Of a DNA stretch of 64,000 nucleotides, positions 44,844-53,085 are shown piece by piece. Numbering within the stretch: position 1 is the first letter of the stretch; the number at the start of each line of letters is the position of its first letter. The stretch is from positions 1 through 64,000 of the forward strand of contig NZ_FNFZ01000001.1 in the NCBI RefSeq assembly GCF_900101015.1, given 5' to 3'. Under the pieces are notes generated by a model. That model saw only the letters and a list, made by a program, of their open reading frames with translations, had not been told where the DNA came from and did not search any database. The stretch comes from Sarcina sp. DSM 11001. GTDB lineage: Bacteria > Bacillota > Clostridia > Lachnospirales > Lachnospiraceae. The position numbers and the translations under genes were made by a program.

Positions 44844-47255
44844 TTACCACATCTGTGCGATAAAAAATTTTGCGATATCGAGTACGGCGATTCCGTTGTA
44901 AAAAAGAACAAGCAGGTGGCAATAGGTCCCATTTTCTCTCATGGAATCGGCGGCAGGGTCGAAGCCCTGCTGTTTTCGTATGTTCTGGCGCATGAAAACG
45001 GTGAAATAGGCCAGTGTGCCCAGGATGGGGGTGAAATATCGTCCCTGGATGCCCAGGATGACCGGGTTCATATAGGGGGTCCATTGTACATACAGGCTGG
45101 ACAGGATGAGGGCGCTGCCCAGGAGGAAAGCCGCGATCAGCAGAACAGGGTCCCATTTGTGGACGTCCGACCTGTTTTCGCAGCAGGTGCTGATCTCATA
45201 GATGAAGAGAAGCGCTGCCGCGATCCAGATGATGGGGGTCATGCCGATGTTCAGTGCGCCCATGTTGGAGCCGATCATGGTGGAGATCCAGGCCCGGAAG
45301 TCGTTGACAAAGGTTCTTGCGCAGACCACGTAGTAGGAAGGAATGTGGGTCAGGACGTAGCGGACCTGGGCCGGCGTGTCGACGCCAGGCTGGAATTCCA
45401 CGAGGAAGCCTGCGGAGATCTTAAGCCAGATGAGGTTGAGCAGGACCGCGAGGCCGGCGGTGCCGCCCTTGAACAGGAGGGCGGTCTGTTTCGAAGAGAA
45501 CCGCCTCGCCGGGATCATGAAGAGCAGCAGGAGCAGGACGACATAGACGATCTTGAGCTGCGCCAGGACCAGGGAAGTGATGCCCAGGACTAACAGGTCC
45601 GGGAAATGGGCTTTTTTTACTCTGTAGGAGAGGCGCAGGATTTGTGCCAGGAAAAAGAGGCAGACTGCGATGGTGAAACCGTCGGGAGTCATGACGACCA
45701 TCTCCTGGATAGTCATCGGGAAGGTCATGATCAGGAACAGGATCCTTTTCCCGAAAGGGGCCGCGTGCAGCGCGAGGACGCAGAGCAGGAAATTGACGAT
45801 GGCGCCGGCCCATCTGCCTCCGTAAAAGAGGGTGGGGACATTGTCCGAAACGACATTGGCGATCCGGATGCCCGCGGCCAGGGGCAGATAGCTGACGGGC
45901 GAGTACAGGGCAGTGTTGCCATAGGCATTTTCCTCTGTCTCATTCCAGTTTATCGGAATCGCAGGCTTTTCCTTATCCCTGTTTGTGACAGTTTCAGGCA
46001 GCGCGGCAGGAGAGGGAGTAGTTTCCACGGCTGTATCAGCGGAGACAGGGGCCGTACCGGAAGTCTGGGAAGAGGCTGCCCCGGATCCCGACGCAGAGCC
46101 GGAGCCGGCCACAGTTCCTGACGCAGAACCTGTCCCGGATCCTGACGCAGAGCCGGAGCCCTGGTTTTCCTCCTCCTCGTCCTTTTCTATGTAGAGTCCA
46201 ACATATTCGTTAATTGCGAGGGGCATAGCGCTGCCCCCGACTCCTGTTTCGCCGATATGGTCGGAGACATAGCCGATCTCCGCTACCTCAAAGGCTCTTT
46301 TGAAATGATTTTCCTCATCAGGAGCCATGAAGGGCGGGCAGATCTGCATAAAAACGAGCATGAGGACGCCCAGAATGACTGCCATGACGGCCGTTTCTCT
46401 CAGGTTCAGGACAATAAGCGCCGTGATCAGGATCCCGATCAGGGCGCCGGTCAGCATAAACCGGGTCTTCAGACCGGTATTCCTGTAGGTCAGCGTATAG
46501 CAGAGGGTGCCGTTGTGGGATACACCGTCGCGCATATAGCCGTCGCCGACTTCCCTGTCCGCCCAGACGCTGACGGTGTTTTCCCCCTCGTATTCCTCCA
46601 CGAACCGGAGGAAGTACTGGGAGTCCCTGTGCATCCGCAGGACGGATTTGAGCTCCAGCGGCCTGTAGACATTGTTATTAAAAATAGAAGAAGGAAGAGT
46701 CCAGGAATCGACTTCGTTTCCGTTCTCATAGAGGCTGACACGGACAGTTCCCTCATTGTCGCGGCCGTAGGTGCCGAACCTGACATTGACCGCGGCCAGC
46801 GCCTCCTCCTCGAATCCGGTGATCTGCTGCTCCAGGATTTCCCCGCTCGCCAGGGCAATCTCCTTGGTGGGCTTCAGGGGATCCGTAGTCAGGTCGAAGC
46901 GGTAGGTCGTGTGTACGCAGAAAAAAGAGATCCCGATCAGGGCCAGAACAATGATGAGGGCTTTTTTCGGCGTAAAAGACCTGCTTCTGCCTCTGCCTTT
47001 ACCCTTGCCAAGAACCGCCAGGGAACTCATCAGCCTCCGCCGCACCCTCCCGTCAGCTGCCAGGGAGACCAGCTCCAGGATGACAAAGAGAAACAAAGTA
47101 AAGGTAAATACATTTTTAAAGGGACTATGCCATGCACTGGAACTCCCTCCGCGGATCAGCAGCAGAATCACGGAAACTGCGATGGAAATGCACAGGATCA
47201 GCAGGTGCCGGACTTGCCCCACAGACGGCTTGAATAATTTTCGATCAGGCTTCAT
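44844..47255 (-). CDS. DUF2142 family polytopic membrane protein
   Basis: 803 residues with about 11-13 membrane helices. The diagnostic segment MQICPPFMAPDEENHFKRAFEVAE (first part conserved as PPDE-x-xHF) marks the DUF2142 family, a relative of GT-C glycosyltransferases. A Gly/Ser/Ala-rich linker (repeats of GSGSASGSG around residues 365-400) lies in the predicted extracellular loop before NWNETEENAYGN. The AUG has AAGGG upstream; a weak TATACT -10 is present on the minus strand at 47314-47319. It probably transfers a sugar from the polyprenyl-phosphate donor made by the next gene, but no activity is proven. Confidence 0.85.
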   Translation of the reverse strand: MKPDRKLFKPSVGQVRHLLILCISIAVSVILLLIRGGSSSAWHSPFKNVFTFTLFLFVILELVSLAADGRVRRRLMSSLAVLGKGKGRGRSRSFTPKKALIIVLALIGISFFCVHTTYRFDLTTDPLKPTKEIALASGEILEQQITGFEEEALAAVNVRFGTYGRDNEGTVRVSLYENGNEVDSWTLPSSIFNNNVYRPLELKSVLRMHRDSQYFLRFVEEYEGENTVSVWADREVGDGYMRDGVSHNGTLCYTLTYRNTGLKTRFMLTGALIGILITALIVLNLRETAVMAVILGVLMLVFMQICPPFMAPDEENHFKRAFEVAEIGYVSDHIGETGVGGSAMPLAINEYVGLYIEKDEEEENQGSGSASGSGTGSASGTVAGSGSASGSGAASSQTSGTAPVSADTAVETTPSPAALPETVTNRDKEKPAIPINWNETEENAYGNTALYSPVSYLPLAAGIRIANVVSDNVPTLFYGGRWAGAIVNFLLCVLALHAAPFGKRILFLIMTFPMTIQEMVVMTPDGFTIAVCLFFLAQILRLSYRVKKAHFPDLLVLGITSLVLAQLKIVYVVLLLLLFMIPARRFSSKQTALLFKGGTAGLAVLLNLIWLKISAGFLVEFQPGVDTPAQVRYVLTHIPSYYVVCARTFVNDFRAWISTMIGSNMGALNIGMTPIIWIAAALLFIYEISTCCENRSDVHKWDPVLLIAAFLLGSALILSSLYVQWTPYMNPVILGIQGRYFTPILGTLAYFTVFMRQNIRKQQGFDPAADSMRENGTYCHLLVLFYNGIAVLDIAKFFIAQMW

Positions 47256-47581
47256 AAAACAACCCTTATTATCCCTTCAGCGGTGATTGAAAAAATGCGT
47301 TAATCGTTTTCATAGTATACTACAGGACTGTTTTTTTCAAGCACCTGCAGGTTCGGGTGCGGCCTGACGGGCGGCTGCGCGGTCAAATGCGGTCGGGTGT
47401 TCGCTTTTGTGCATGCCGGGAACAAAGGGTTTGTCCCGTGTGTCCAAGTGCTGTCGGACGTGCGGCTGCCTGACTACTGTCTGATTGGATCGTTTGAGGA
47501 TCCTTTGAGAGGGTTTGAATGGCCTGCACGATTAACGTCTGCTGCAGAGCTCATCTTCTGGTACTCATATCCTTTTATATT

Positions 47582-47590
47582 TGTTATAAT
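47582..47590 (+). promoter_or_regulatory. Extended -10 promoter for the intact AAA-ATPase-like gene
   Basis: TGT followed by TATAAT (47585-47590), 44 bp before AUG 47634. The rest of the gap from 47256 holds nothing else recognisable. Confidence 0.55.
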
Positions 47591-47633
47591 AACCAGGTGG
47601 ATAAAGAAAAACTTTTACAGTGGAGGTGTACAG

Positions 47634-49283
47634 ATGGGAATCTATCTGAATCCCGGAAAAGATAAATTCCAGTCTATACGGAAGAAAAAATATATTGATA
47701 AATCTGCGCTCATTTCCTGCGTAAACGCAAACCTGGACACTGAGGACCGGCTGTTTCTGGTGAGCCGTCCGCGCCGTTTCGGGAAATCCTATGCTGCCGC
47801 GATGTTGTGCGCATATTACGGGAAGGGAAACCGGGCAAAAAATCTGTTTAAGGATCTTGAAATTGGGAAAAGCCCTGATTTTGAGAAACATTTGGGTAAG
47901 TATGATGTGATTTATGTCGATATGACCAGCCTGCGGGAGGAGATGGAAGAGCGTTTGAATGTCTTAAGAGAAGAGACACTTCGCTCAGGTAAAGATCAGG
48001 TTCCTCAAACGGACTTTATCTCTTTCCTTCAGGAAAGGATTTCGGCTGAGATAAGTGAAGCGTACGGTCCGGAAATCGTCGGAGAACTGTTTCGGGATAC
48101 ATTACTGAACATGGTCCGGCATAACCGGGGAAGAAAGATTTTCTGGATCATGGATGAATGGGATCTCTTTTTCCGCGAGGATGAAGAGGACGAATCTCTC
48201 CACACCCGTTATCTGTCCATGCTCCGGGGATTGTTTAAGACCAGCGATGGATATACAGAAAAAGTGTTTGCAGGGGCTTATCTCACGGGGATAATCCCTA
48301 TGAAAAAGGTAAAAGGGCATTCTGCAGTTTCTTCTTTTCAGGAATACACTATGCTGGATCCCGGAATGATGGGAGATTTTGTCGGATTTACAGAAAAAGA
48401 GGTACAGAACCTCTGTGCAGACCCGGAGATAATAAAACACTTTCCGGAGATCAGCTTTTCATCCTTAAAAGAGTGGTATGACGGGTATTCATTTCCTCAG
48501 ACAGGATCAGTGTATAATCCCCGTGCGGTTATGATGGCTGTCAGCAGGAGAGATTACCGTTCTTATTGGGCTGAGACTGCTTCCTATGAGACCCTGCGGG
48601 AAAGGATTGAGAATCCGGTGGATGGCCTTCGCAGTGCAGTGATCTCTCTGATGGCAGGAAAGAGAATACCTGTCTTCGTGGAATCTTTTTCCAATGAAAT
48701 GCAGATGGCACAAAACCTGGATGATGCGTTCACTTTGCTGATTCACTTGGGATATCTGGCTTATGATGCCGCTGAACGCACCGTACGGATCCCCAACAAG
48801 GAAATCCGTGAGGAATTTGCACTGTCTCTTTCCAAGAGCAGTGATTTGGATAGTGCCAGGATGTTTACCAATGCGAGAAAGTTGTTGCAGAGTACCTGGG
48901 AGGGAGATCAGGAGAAAGTGGCGCAGACCCTGGAACTGGCCCACCTCCTGAATACTAATCCGAAGACATATAACAATGAGGAAGCACTTCGGTCCGTGAT
49001 TAAACTGGCGTATTATACATATGTGGATTACTATATCCGAGTGGAAGAACTTCCTGCCGGCAAAGGATATGCAGACCTGGTGTTCATCCCCAAAAGAGGT
49101 TCGGACAAACCGCTGATGCTGATTGAACTAAAACAGGATAAAGCCCTTCATACCGCGATCGATCAGATTAAAGAGCGGCAGTATCCAAAAGCATTTGAGG
49201 GATTTGGAGGGAAAATACTGTTGGTCGGAGTTACCTATCATTCTGCCAGTAAAAAACATGAATGTATCATTGAGACCTTGTAA
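47634..49283 (+). CDS. AAA-ATPase-like protein with C-terminal PD-(D/E)XK nuclease-like domain
   Basis: 549 residues. It starts MGIYLNPGKDKF with the P-loop-like LVSRPRRFGKSYAAAML (Lys51), and IFWIMDEWDLFF is the Walker B. The middle is ILxTGIxPMKK-type sequence typical of this family. The C-terminal domain GKGYADLVFIPKRGSDKPL followed by MLIELKQDKALHTA is a PD-(D/E)XK fold. AUG 47634 follows GGAGGTG; the frame is open 237 bases further upstream, but only this AUG aligns with the paralogue at 42395. It is the intact reference for the two decayed copies at 338 and 42395. Known as a multi-copy family in gut bacteria; function unresolved. Confidence 0.87.
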   Translation: MGIYLNPGKDKFQSIRKKKYIDKSALISCVNANLDTEDRLFLVSRPRRFGKSYAAAMLCAYYGKGNRAKNLFKDLEIGKSPDFEKHLGKYDVIYVDMTSLREEMEERLNVLREETLRSGKDQVPQTDFISFLQERISAEISEAYGPEIVGELFRDTLLNMVRHNRGRKIFWIMDEWDLFFREDEEDESLHTRYLSMLRGLFKTSDGYTEKVFAGAYLTGIIPMKKVKGHSAVSSFQEYTMLDPGMMGDFVGFTEKEVQNLCADPEIIKHFPEISFSSLKEWYDGYSFPQTGSVYNPRAVMMAVSRRDYRSYWAETASYETLRERIENPVDGLRSAVISLMAGKRIPVFVESFSNEMQMAQNLDDAFTLLIHLGYLAYDAAERTVRIPNKEIREEFALSLSKSSDLDSARMFTNARKLLQSTWEGDQEKVAQTLELAHLLNTNPKTYNNEEALRSVIKLAYYTYVDYYIRVEELPAGKGYADLVFIPKRGSDKPLMLIELKQDKALHTAIDQIKERQYPKAFEGFGGKILLVGVTYHSASKKHECIIETL

Positions 49284-49422
49284 TGTCAGGAATAAGTGCA
49301 TTGTTTATGTCAAAATCACATTTAGAAGCAGGTGCCTTATATAAAAATTTACAAAATGTTTCGTGTAATCTGTCTATAAAGTAAGAATGTAAATAAAGTA
49401 TATAAATATCAGTAACTGTTTT

Positions 49423-50487
49423 ATGTCTCGAAAAAAGAAATTGCGCAGGAAAAAGCTGCGCAGACTGAAAAACCTGATAAAAGCGTTCACGGCTTCGGCA
49501 GTACTCCTGGCGGGCATATTCTTATTTGTGTTTGGAATAAAGTCGATTCTCTTTCCTCAAAAAAAGGGGACAGATTCAGCGGCGTCGGCCTCTGCGGCAG
49601 GAACCGCTTCCACGACTGCAAAAGAAGCTAGTACTGATGCTGCATCGACAGCAGAAGCGGCCACAGCGGAAACTGCCATCCCGGTCGTGCCTGCGGAGCC
49701 GCCCGAAAGGATTCCGGTCGATTTTGAGGAACTCTGGAAAACAGCTCCGGATGCTTATGCCTGGATTCTGATTCCGGAGACTAATATCAATTATCCCGTC
49801 TGTCAGTCCGGGCCGGACCGGGAACTGGATTTTTATCTGAGCCACAGGCCTGACGGGACTGCGGAGTTCGCCGGTTCGATTTACTCGCAATATTACAACA
49901 AAAAGGACTTTTCCGATCCCGATACGATCCTCTATGGACACGACATGTCGGACGGATCCATGTTCCGCACCCTGCACCTGTTTGATGACCAGGACTTTTT
50001 TGACCGGAACAGAGAGGTCCTCGTCTATCTGCCGGACAAAGTACTGCATTACAGGATCTTCGCCGCCTACAACACCAATGATGATCACATCCTCGATGCC
50101 CATGATCATTTCAGGGATCCCGCGGTCTTTATCGAATATCTGCGGGATATCTTTACGGGAGAATCCGTTTACCTCGGGTATGTGGACGAAAGCGTGGAAC
50201 TGACGGCCCAGAGCCGGATCCTCACGCTCTCCACCTGCAACACCAGAGAGGATCAGCGCTTTCTGGTTCAGTGTTATCTCGAGAGAACAGCTGACGGGAA
50301 ATATATACCTGACAGCGCTGACGGCGGCAGGACCGGAGGAACGGGAGAGACCGCACAGGAGGCCGCTGAGTGGGCTGAGGAGGAAGGACCGGAAAGCTCG
50401 GAAGAGACTGAAGAGCTTGAAGAGCTTGAAGGGCTTGAAGGGCCGGAAGAAACTGCTGAAGAGGAAGCGCAGACAGGCGTGTATTAA
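49423..50487 (+). CDS. srtB: Class B sortase
   Basis: 354 residues. A basic N-terminus and one membrane helix (about 21-44) anchor it. A low-complexity Ala/Thr/Glu linker follows, then the sortase domain: AWILIPETNINYPVCQS, ILYGHDMSDGSMF (His173), and LTLSTCNTREDQRFLV (Cys272, Arg279). The YGH and TLSTC motifs identify a class B enzyme. An unusual Glu-rich tail follows the catalytic domain (about 305-354). No good ribosome binding site is visible before AUG 49423. It cleaves a sorting signal and attaches substrates to the wall; no obvious NPQTN-type substrate gene is adjacent. Confidence 0.92.
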   Translation: MSRKKKLRRKKLRRLKNLIKAFTASAVLLAGIFLFVFGIKSILFPQKKGTDSAASASAAGTASTTAKEASTDAASTAEAATAETAIPVVPAEPPERIPVDFEELWKTAPDAYAWILIPETNINYPVCQSGPDRELDFYLSHRPDGTAEFAGSIYSQYYNKKDFSDPDTILYGHDMSDGSMFRTLHLFDDQDFFDRNREVLVYLPDKVLHYRIFAAYNTNDDHILDAHDHFRDPAVFIEYLRDIFTGESVYLGYVDESVELTAQSRILTLSTCNTREDQRFLVQCYLERTADGKYIPDSADGGRTGGTGETAQEAAEWAEEEGPESSEETEELEELEGLEGPEETAEEEAQTGVY

Positions 50488-50651
50488 CAGGCATTAACGA
50501 TTATTAACACTCACAATCGGTTCCATGTCGTCTGTGAAACAGCCTTTATGCAAACCATTATCTGTATTAAACAGGCTCATTTTTTGTATTAAACAGACCT
50601 TCATCTGTAACAAAAAGTATTGTCTGCAGAAGTCTTAAAAACTGCCTTGAT

Positions 50652-53000
50652 ATGAGAAAACCCTTACCATTAATCCCTGCGGTGATGATCGCCGCTTCCT
50701 TCATACTGCTTTTATGCCTGCTGTTTGCTGACCGGGGGTCTGCCCGGTATAAACAGCAGGCTGCTTTAGATTATCAGAAAGAACACTCACTTTTTGAAAA
50801 TATCCTGTTTACAGGGGAAGCATATGCCGGTGCATATAAGAATCAGAATGAAAGTAATAGCAATAATAGTAATGGTAACAATAGTAACAGTAACAATAGC
50901 GAAGGTAATAATATTGGTACTGAGAATGGAGAAAAGGCAGAGGATGAAGATGAGAGAAGTGCTGTACAGATCCCTGAGGCGCAGCAGCAGATCCGCCTGA
51001 TCAAGAGAAGAGAAGGAAAATGGTCACTTTATCTGCCGGCGGATCTGGCCGGAAAAGTCCGCCTGAATTTTGACCATTTTGCAGTTCTGGAACTGAATTC
51101 TTTGCGGAAAGAATCGCAAAAGACCGAAGCTGCGGAGGAATCTTCTGAAGATGGTGAACAGTCTGTTAATAGTGAACAGACAGTCAATAGTGAACAGACA
51201 GTCAATAGTGAACAGTCTGTCGGTGAAGAACGTGATTCAAAAGAAAACAGCTTTATTTTGCGGAGCGGAGATATTTTTCGTTGCAGCGGGTTAGAGAACG
51301 GATCTTTGTGGCAGGCACGCCTGCTGGATAAAGACGGAGTGGTTCTGGAGGAGGCGGAGCTCGCTTTTTATTCCGCGCATGCAGATGTTCCGACCCTGTA
51401 TATCAACACTGAAACGGGGGGACTGGATGCTGTCAACGCCGATAAATCTGTCCGTGAGGAATGCCGGTATGCCTTTTTTACAGAATCCGGGCAGAAGGAC
51501 GCCGCGGGCCGGTGCACGATCCACGGGCGCGGCAACAGCAGCTGGAAGGAGGACAAAAAACAGTACAGCCTCAATCTGGCTTCTTCCCGGAAAGTGTTTG
51601 GCATGGAGGAGGCCCGGAAGTTTGCCCTGATCGCAAATACCTCGGATGATTCCTATCTTCGCAATAAAACCGTTTTTGACCTGTCTGAGCAGCTGAAAAT
51701 GGCGGCTGCGCCCCAGTCTTCTTTTGTCAATGTCTATTTTAACGGCTCCTATCATGGGCTTTATCTGCTCGCCCAGAGGCCCAATGCAAAGGGCGGGAGC
51801 GTGAGAATTGCTGATCTGGAAAAGGAAAATGAAAAGCTGGCCGGTAAAAAGACAGGTCAGGGGCAGGGACAATATTCTCAGGAAGACATTGAACAAAATA
51901 CCAGAAAGAGTAATAACGATAGCAATAGTAATAATGATGACAACAGTAATAGCGATAACAACAGTAATAGCAATAATAATAGTAATAGCGGCGGAAATGC
52001 TGATGATTCCGTACACATCGTGACGGAAACCGATGAGAACGGCCTTGAACTGCATGCTTCTCCGCAGAAGAAAGTGCCGGCCAATATCAGTGGCGGTTAT
52101 CTGCTGGAGATCGATGGCCGCTACGAGGATGAGGATTATTGGTTCTCCACGCAGACCCACCATTTTGTTGTAAAAAGCCCTGAAGCCGTTCCTTTAAAAG
52201 AGGGGCAGTATATTGCCGGTTATCTGCGGGAGGCGGAAGCGGCCCTTTTTGACAAAAATGGGAAAAATGCTGACACCGGGAAAAACTGGGACGATTATCT
52301 GGATATGGAATCTTGGATGAAAATGTATGTTATGCAGGATTTCATGGTCCAGTGGGATGTCGAGAGCTTCAGCTTTTTTGTCTATAAGGATGCCAATGAC
52401 CCGCTGCTGTACTGCGGCCCGGTCTGGGATTTTGACCTCTCCATGGGCGCGACGGGTCTGGGCAGGCTTCCCAATGTCATGATGTACAGCGACTGGCTGC
52501 GCGGCCACAGAGAAGGCTGGCTGACGGAGCTGGACAAATTCCCCGCCTTTACAGAGACTCTGCGGACTTTTGCCCGCGAGGAGTTCATGCCTGCCCTGCA
52601 GAACTATCTGGACGGGGAATTCAGAGACCAGATGGAAACGCTCGCGCCTTCCGCGGCTATGGATGCCCACCGCTGGGGAGAGACAGACTCTTTCTGCCAG
52701 AGCGCACAGAACCTCCTCTCCTGGCTCGAGGGCAGAGTGGCGTTCTGGGAAAGCTTCCGGGAAGACCCTGCCGCCTTCTGCACCGTGACCCTGCGTTACG
52801 GCTTCAACGACATGGAAATCTTCATCCCCCGCGGGGAGCCGGTCGGCTTCGTTCCCGTCGAGGAATACGGGGAGCACCTCTACAGCAGCTTCCGCAAAAA
52901 ATACGGCAATATCGACGGCTGGACCTGCGAGGACGGCTCCAGGCTGACCCCGGAGACTATCATCGACCATGACCAGGTCCTGACCCCATTTGCGGAATAA
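50652..53000 (+). CDS. cotH: CotH-like kinase family secreted protein
   Basis: 782 residues. An N-terminal membrane helix (residues about 7-26) exports or anchors it. The CotH kinase domain is recognised by INTETGGLDAV, CTIHGRGNSSWK, FALIANTSDDSYLRNK, SFVNVYFNGSYHGLYLL, GGYLLEIDGRY and GPVWDFDLSMG. CotH proteins phosphorylate protein or peptide substrates in Bacillus spores, and related proteins bind polysaccharide. Two Asn/Ser runs (about residues 58-82 and 415-450), encoded by repeated AAT/AGT/AAC codons, and a QTVNSE triplet repeat (about 175-195) are probably slippage-grown linkers. The gene follows the sortase directly and is probably co-expressed on the cell surface. Start AUG 50652 has a weak ribosome binding site. 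Confidence 0.85.
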   Translation: MRKPLPLIPAVMIAASFILLLCLLFADRGSARYKQQAALDYQKEHSLFENILFTGEAYAGAYKNQNESNSNNSNGNNSNSNNSEGNNIGTENGEKAEDEDERSAVQIPEAQQQIRLIKRREGKWSLYLPADLAGKVRLNFDHFAVLELNSLRKESQKTEAAEESSEDGEQSVNSEQTVNSEQTVNSEQSVGEERDSKENSFILRSGDIFRCSGLENGSLWQARLLDKDGVVLEEAELAFYSAHADVPTLYINTETGGLDAVNADKSVREECRYAFFTESGQKDAAGRCTIHGRGNSSWKEDKKQYSLNLASSRKVFGMEEARKFALIANTSDDSYLRNKTVFDLSEQLKMAAAPQSSFVNVYFNGSYHGLYLLAQRPNAKGGSVRIADLEKENEKLAGKKTGQGQGQYSQEDIEQNTRKSNNDSNSNNDDNSNSDNNSNSNNNSNSGGNADDSVHIVTETDENGLELHASPQKKVPANISGGYLLEIDGRYEDEDYWFSTQTHHFVVKSPEAVPLKEGQYIAGYLREAEAALFDKNGKNADTGKNWDDYLDMESWMKMYVMQDFMVQWDVESFSFFVYKDANDPLLYCGPVWDFDLSMGATGLGRLPNVMMYSDWLRGHREGWLTELDKFPAFTETLRTFAREEFMPALQNYLDGEFRDQMETLAPSAAMDAHRWGETDSFCQSAQNLLSWLEGRVAFWESFREDPAAFCTVTLRYGFNDMEIFIPRGEPVGFVPVEEYGEHLYSSFRKKYGNIDGWTCEDGSRLTPETIIDHDQVLTPFAE

Positions 53001-53045
53001 TCATTTACGGAATAATCATTTGCGGAATAATCATTTGCGGAATAA
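52988..53045 (+). repeat. Four tandem 15-bp repeats spanning the cotH stop codon
   Basis: The unit CATTTGCGGAATAAT is repeated about four times (one copy has ACGG). The first copy contains the cotH stop codon. The repeat lengthens the open frame upstream of the methyltransferase gene but carries no ribosome binding site. Confidence 0.75.
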
Positions 53046-53085
53046 AAGGGTGACTGCTGACGGTAGAACCAGTTTTGGAGATGAG

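Noticed and set aside
46257-47237. Long plus-strand frame opposite the DUF2142 gene (also 43869-44840 and 39484-40290)
   Set aside because: Antisense shadows of GC-rich genes whose codon bias leaves the opposite frame free of stops; no ribosome binding site and no family resemblance.
49576-50109. 177-residue minus-strand frame opposite the sortase
   Set aside because: The plus-strand sortase motifs (YGH, TLSTC) are clear; no ribosome binding site in antisense.
52990-53085. Upstream N-terminal extension of the rRNA methyltransferase (RNNHL repeats)
   Set aside because: It translates the 15-bp intergenic repeat, without a ribosome binding site; AUG 53086 has GGAG at the right distance.
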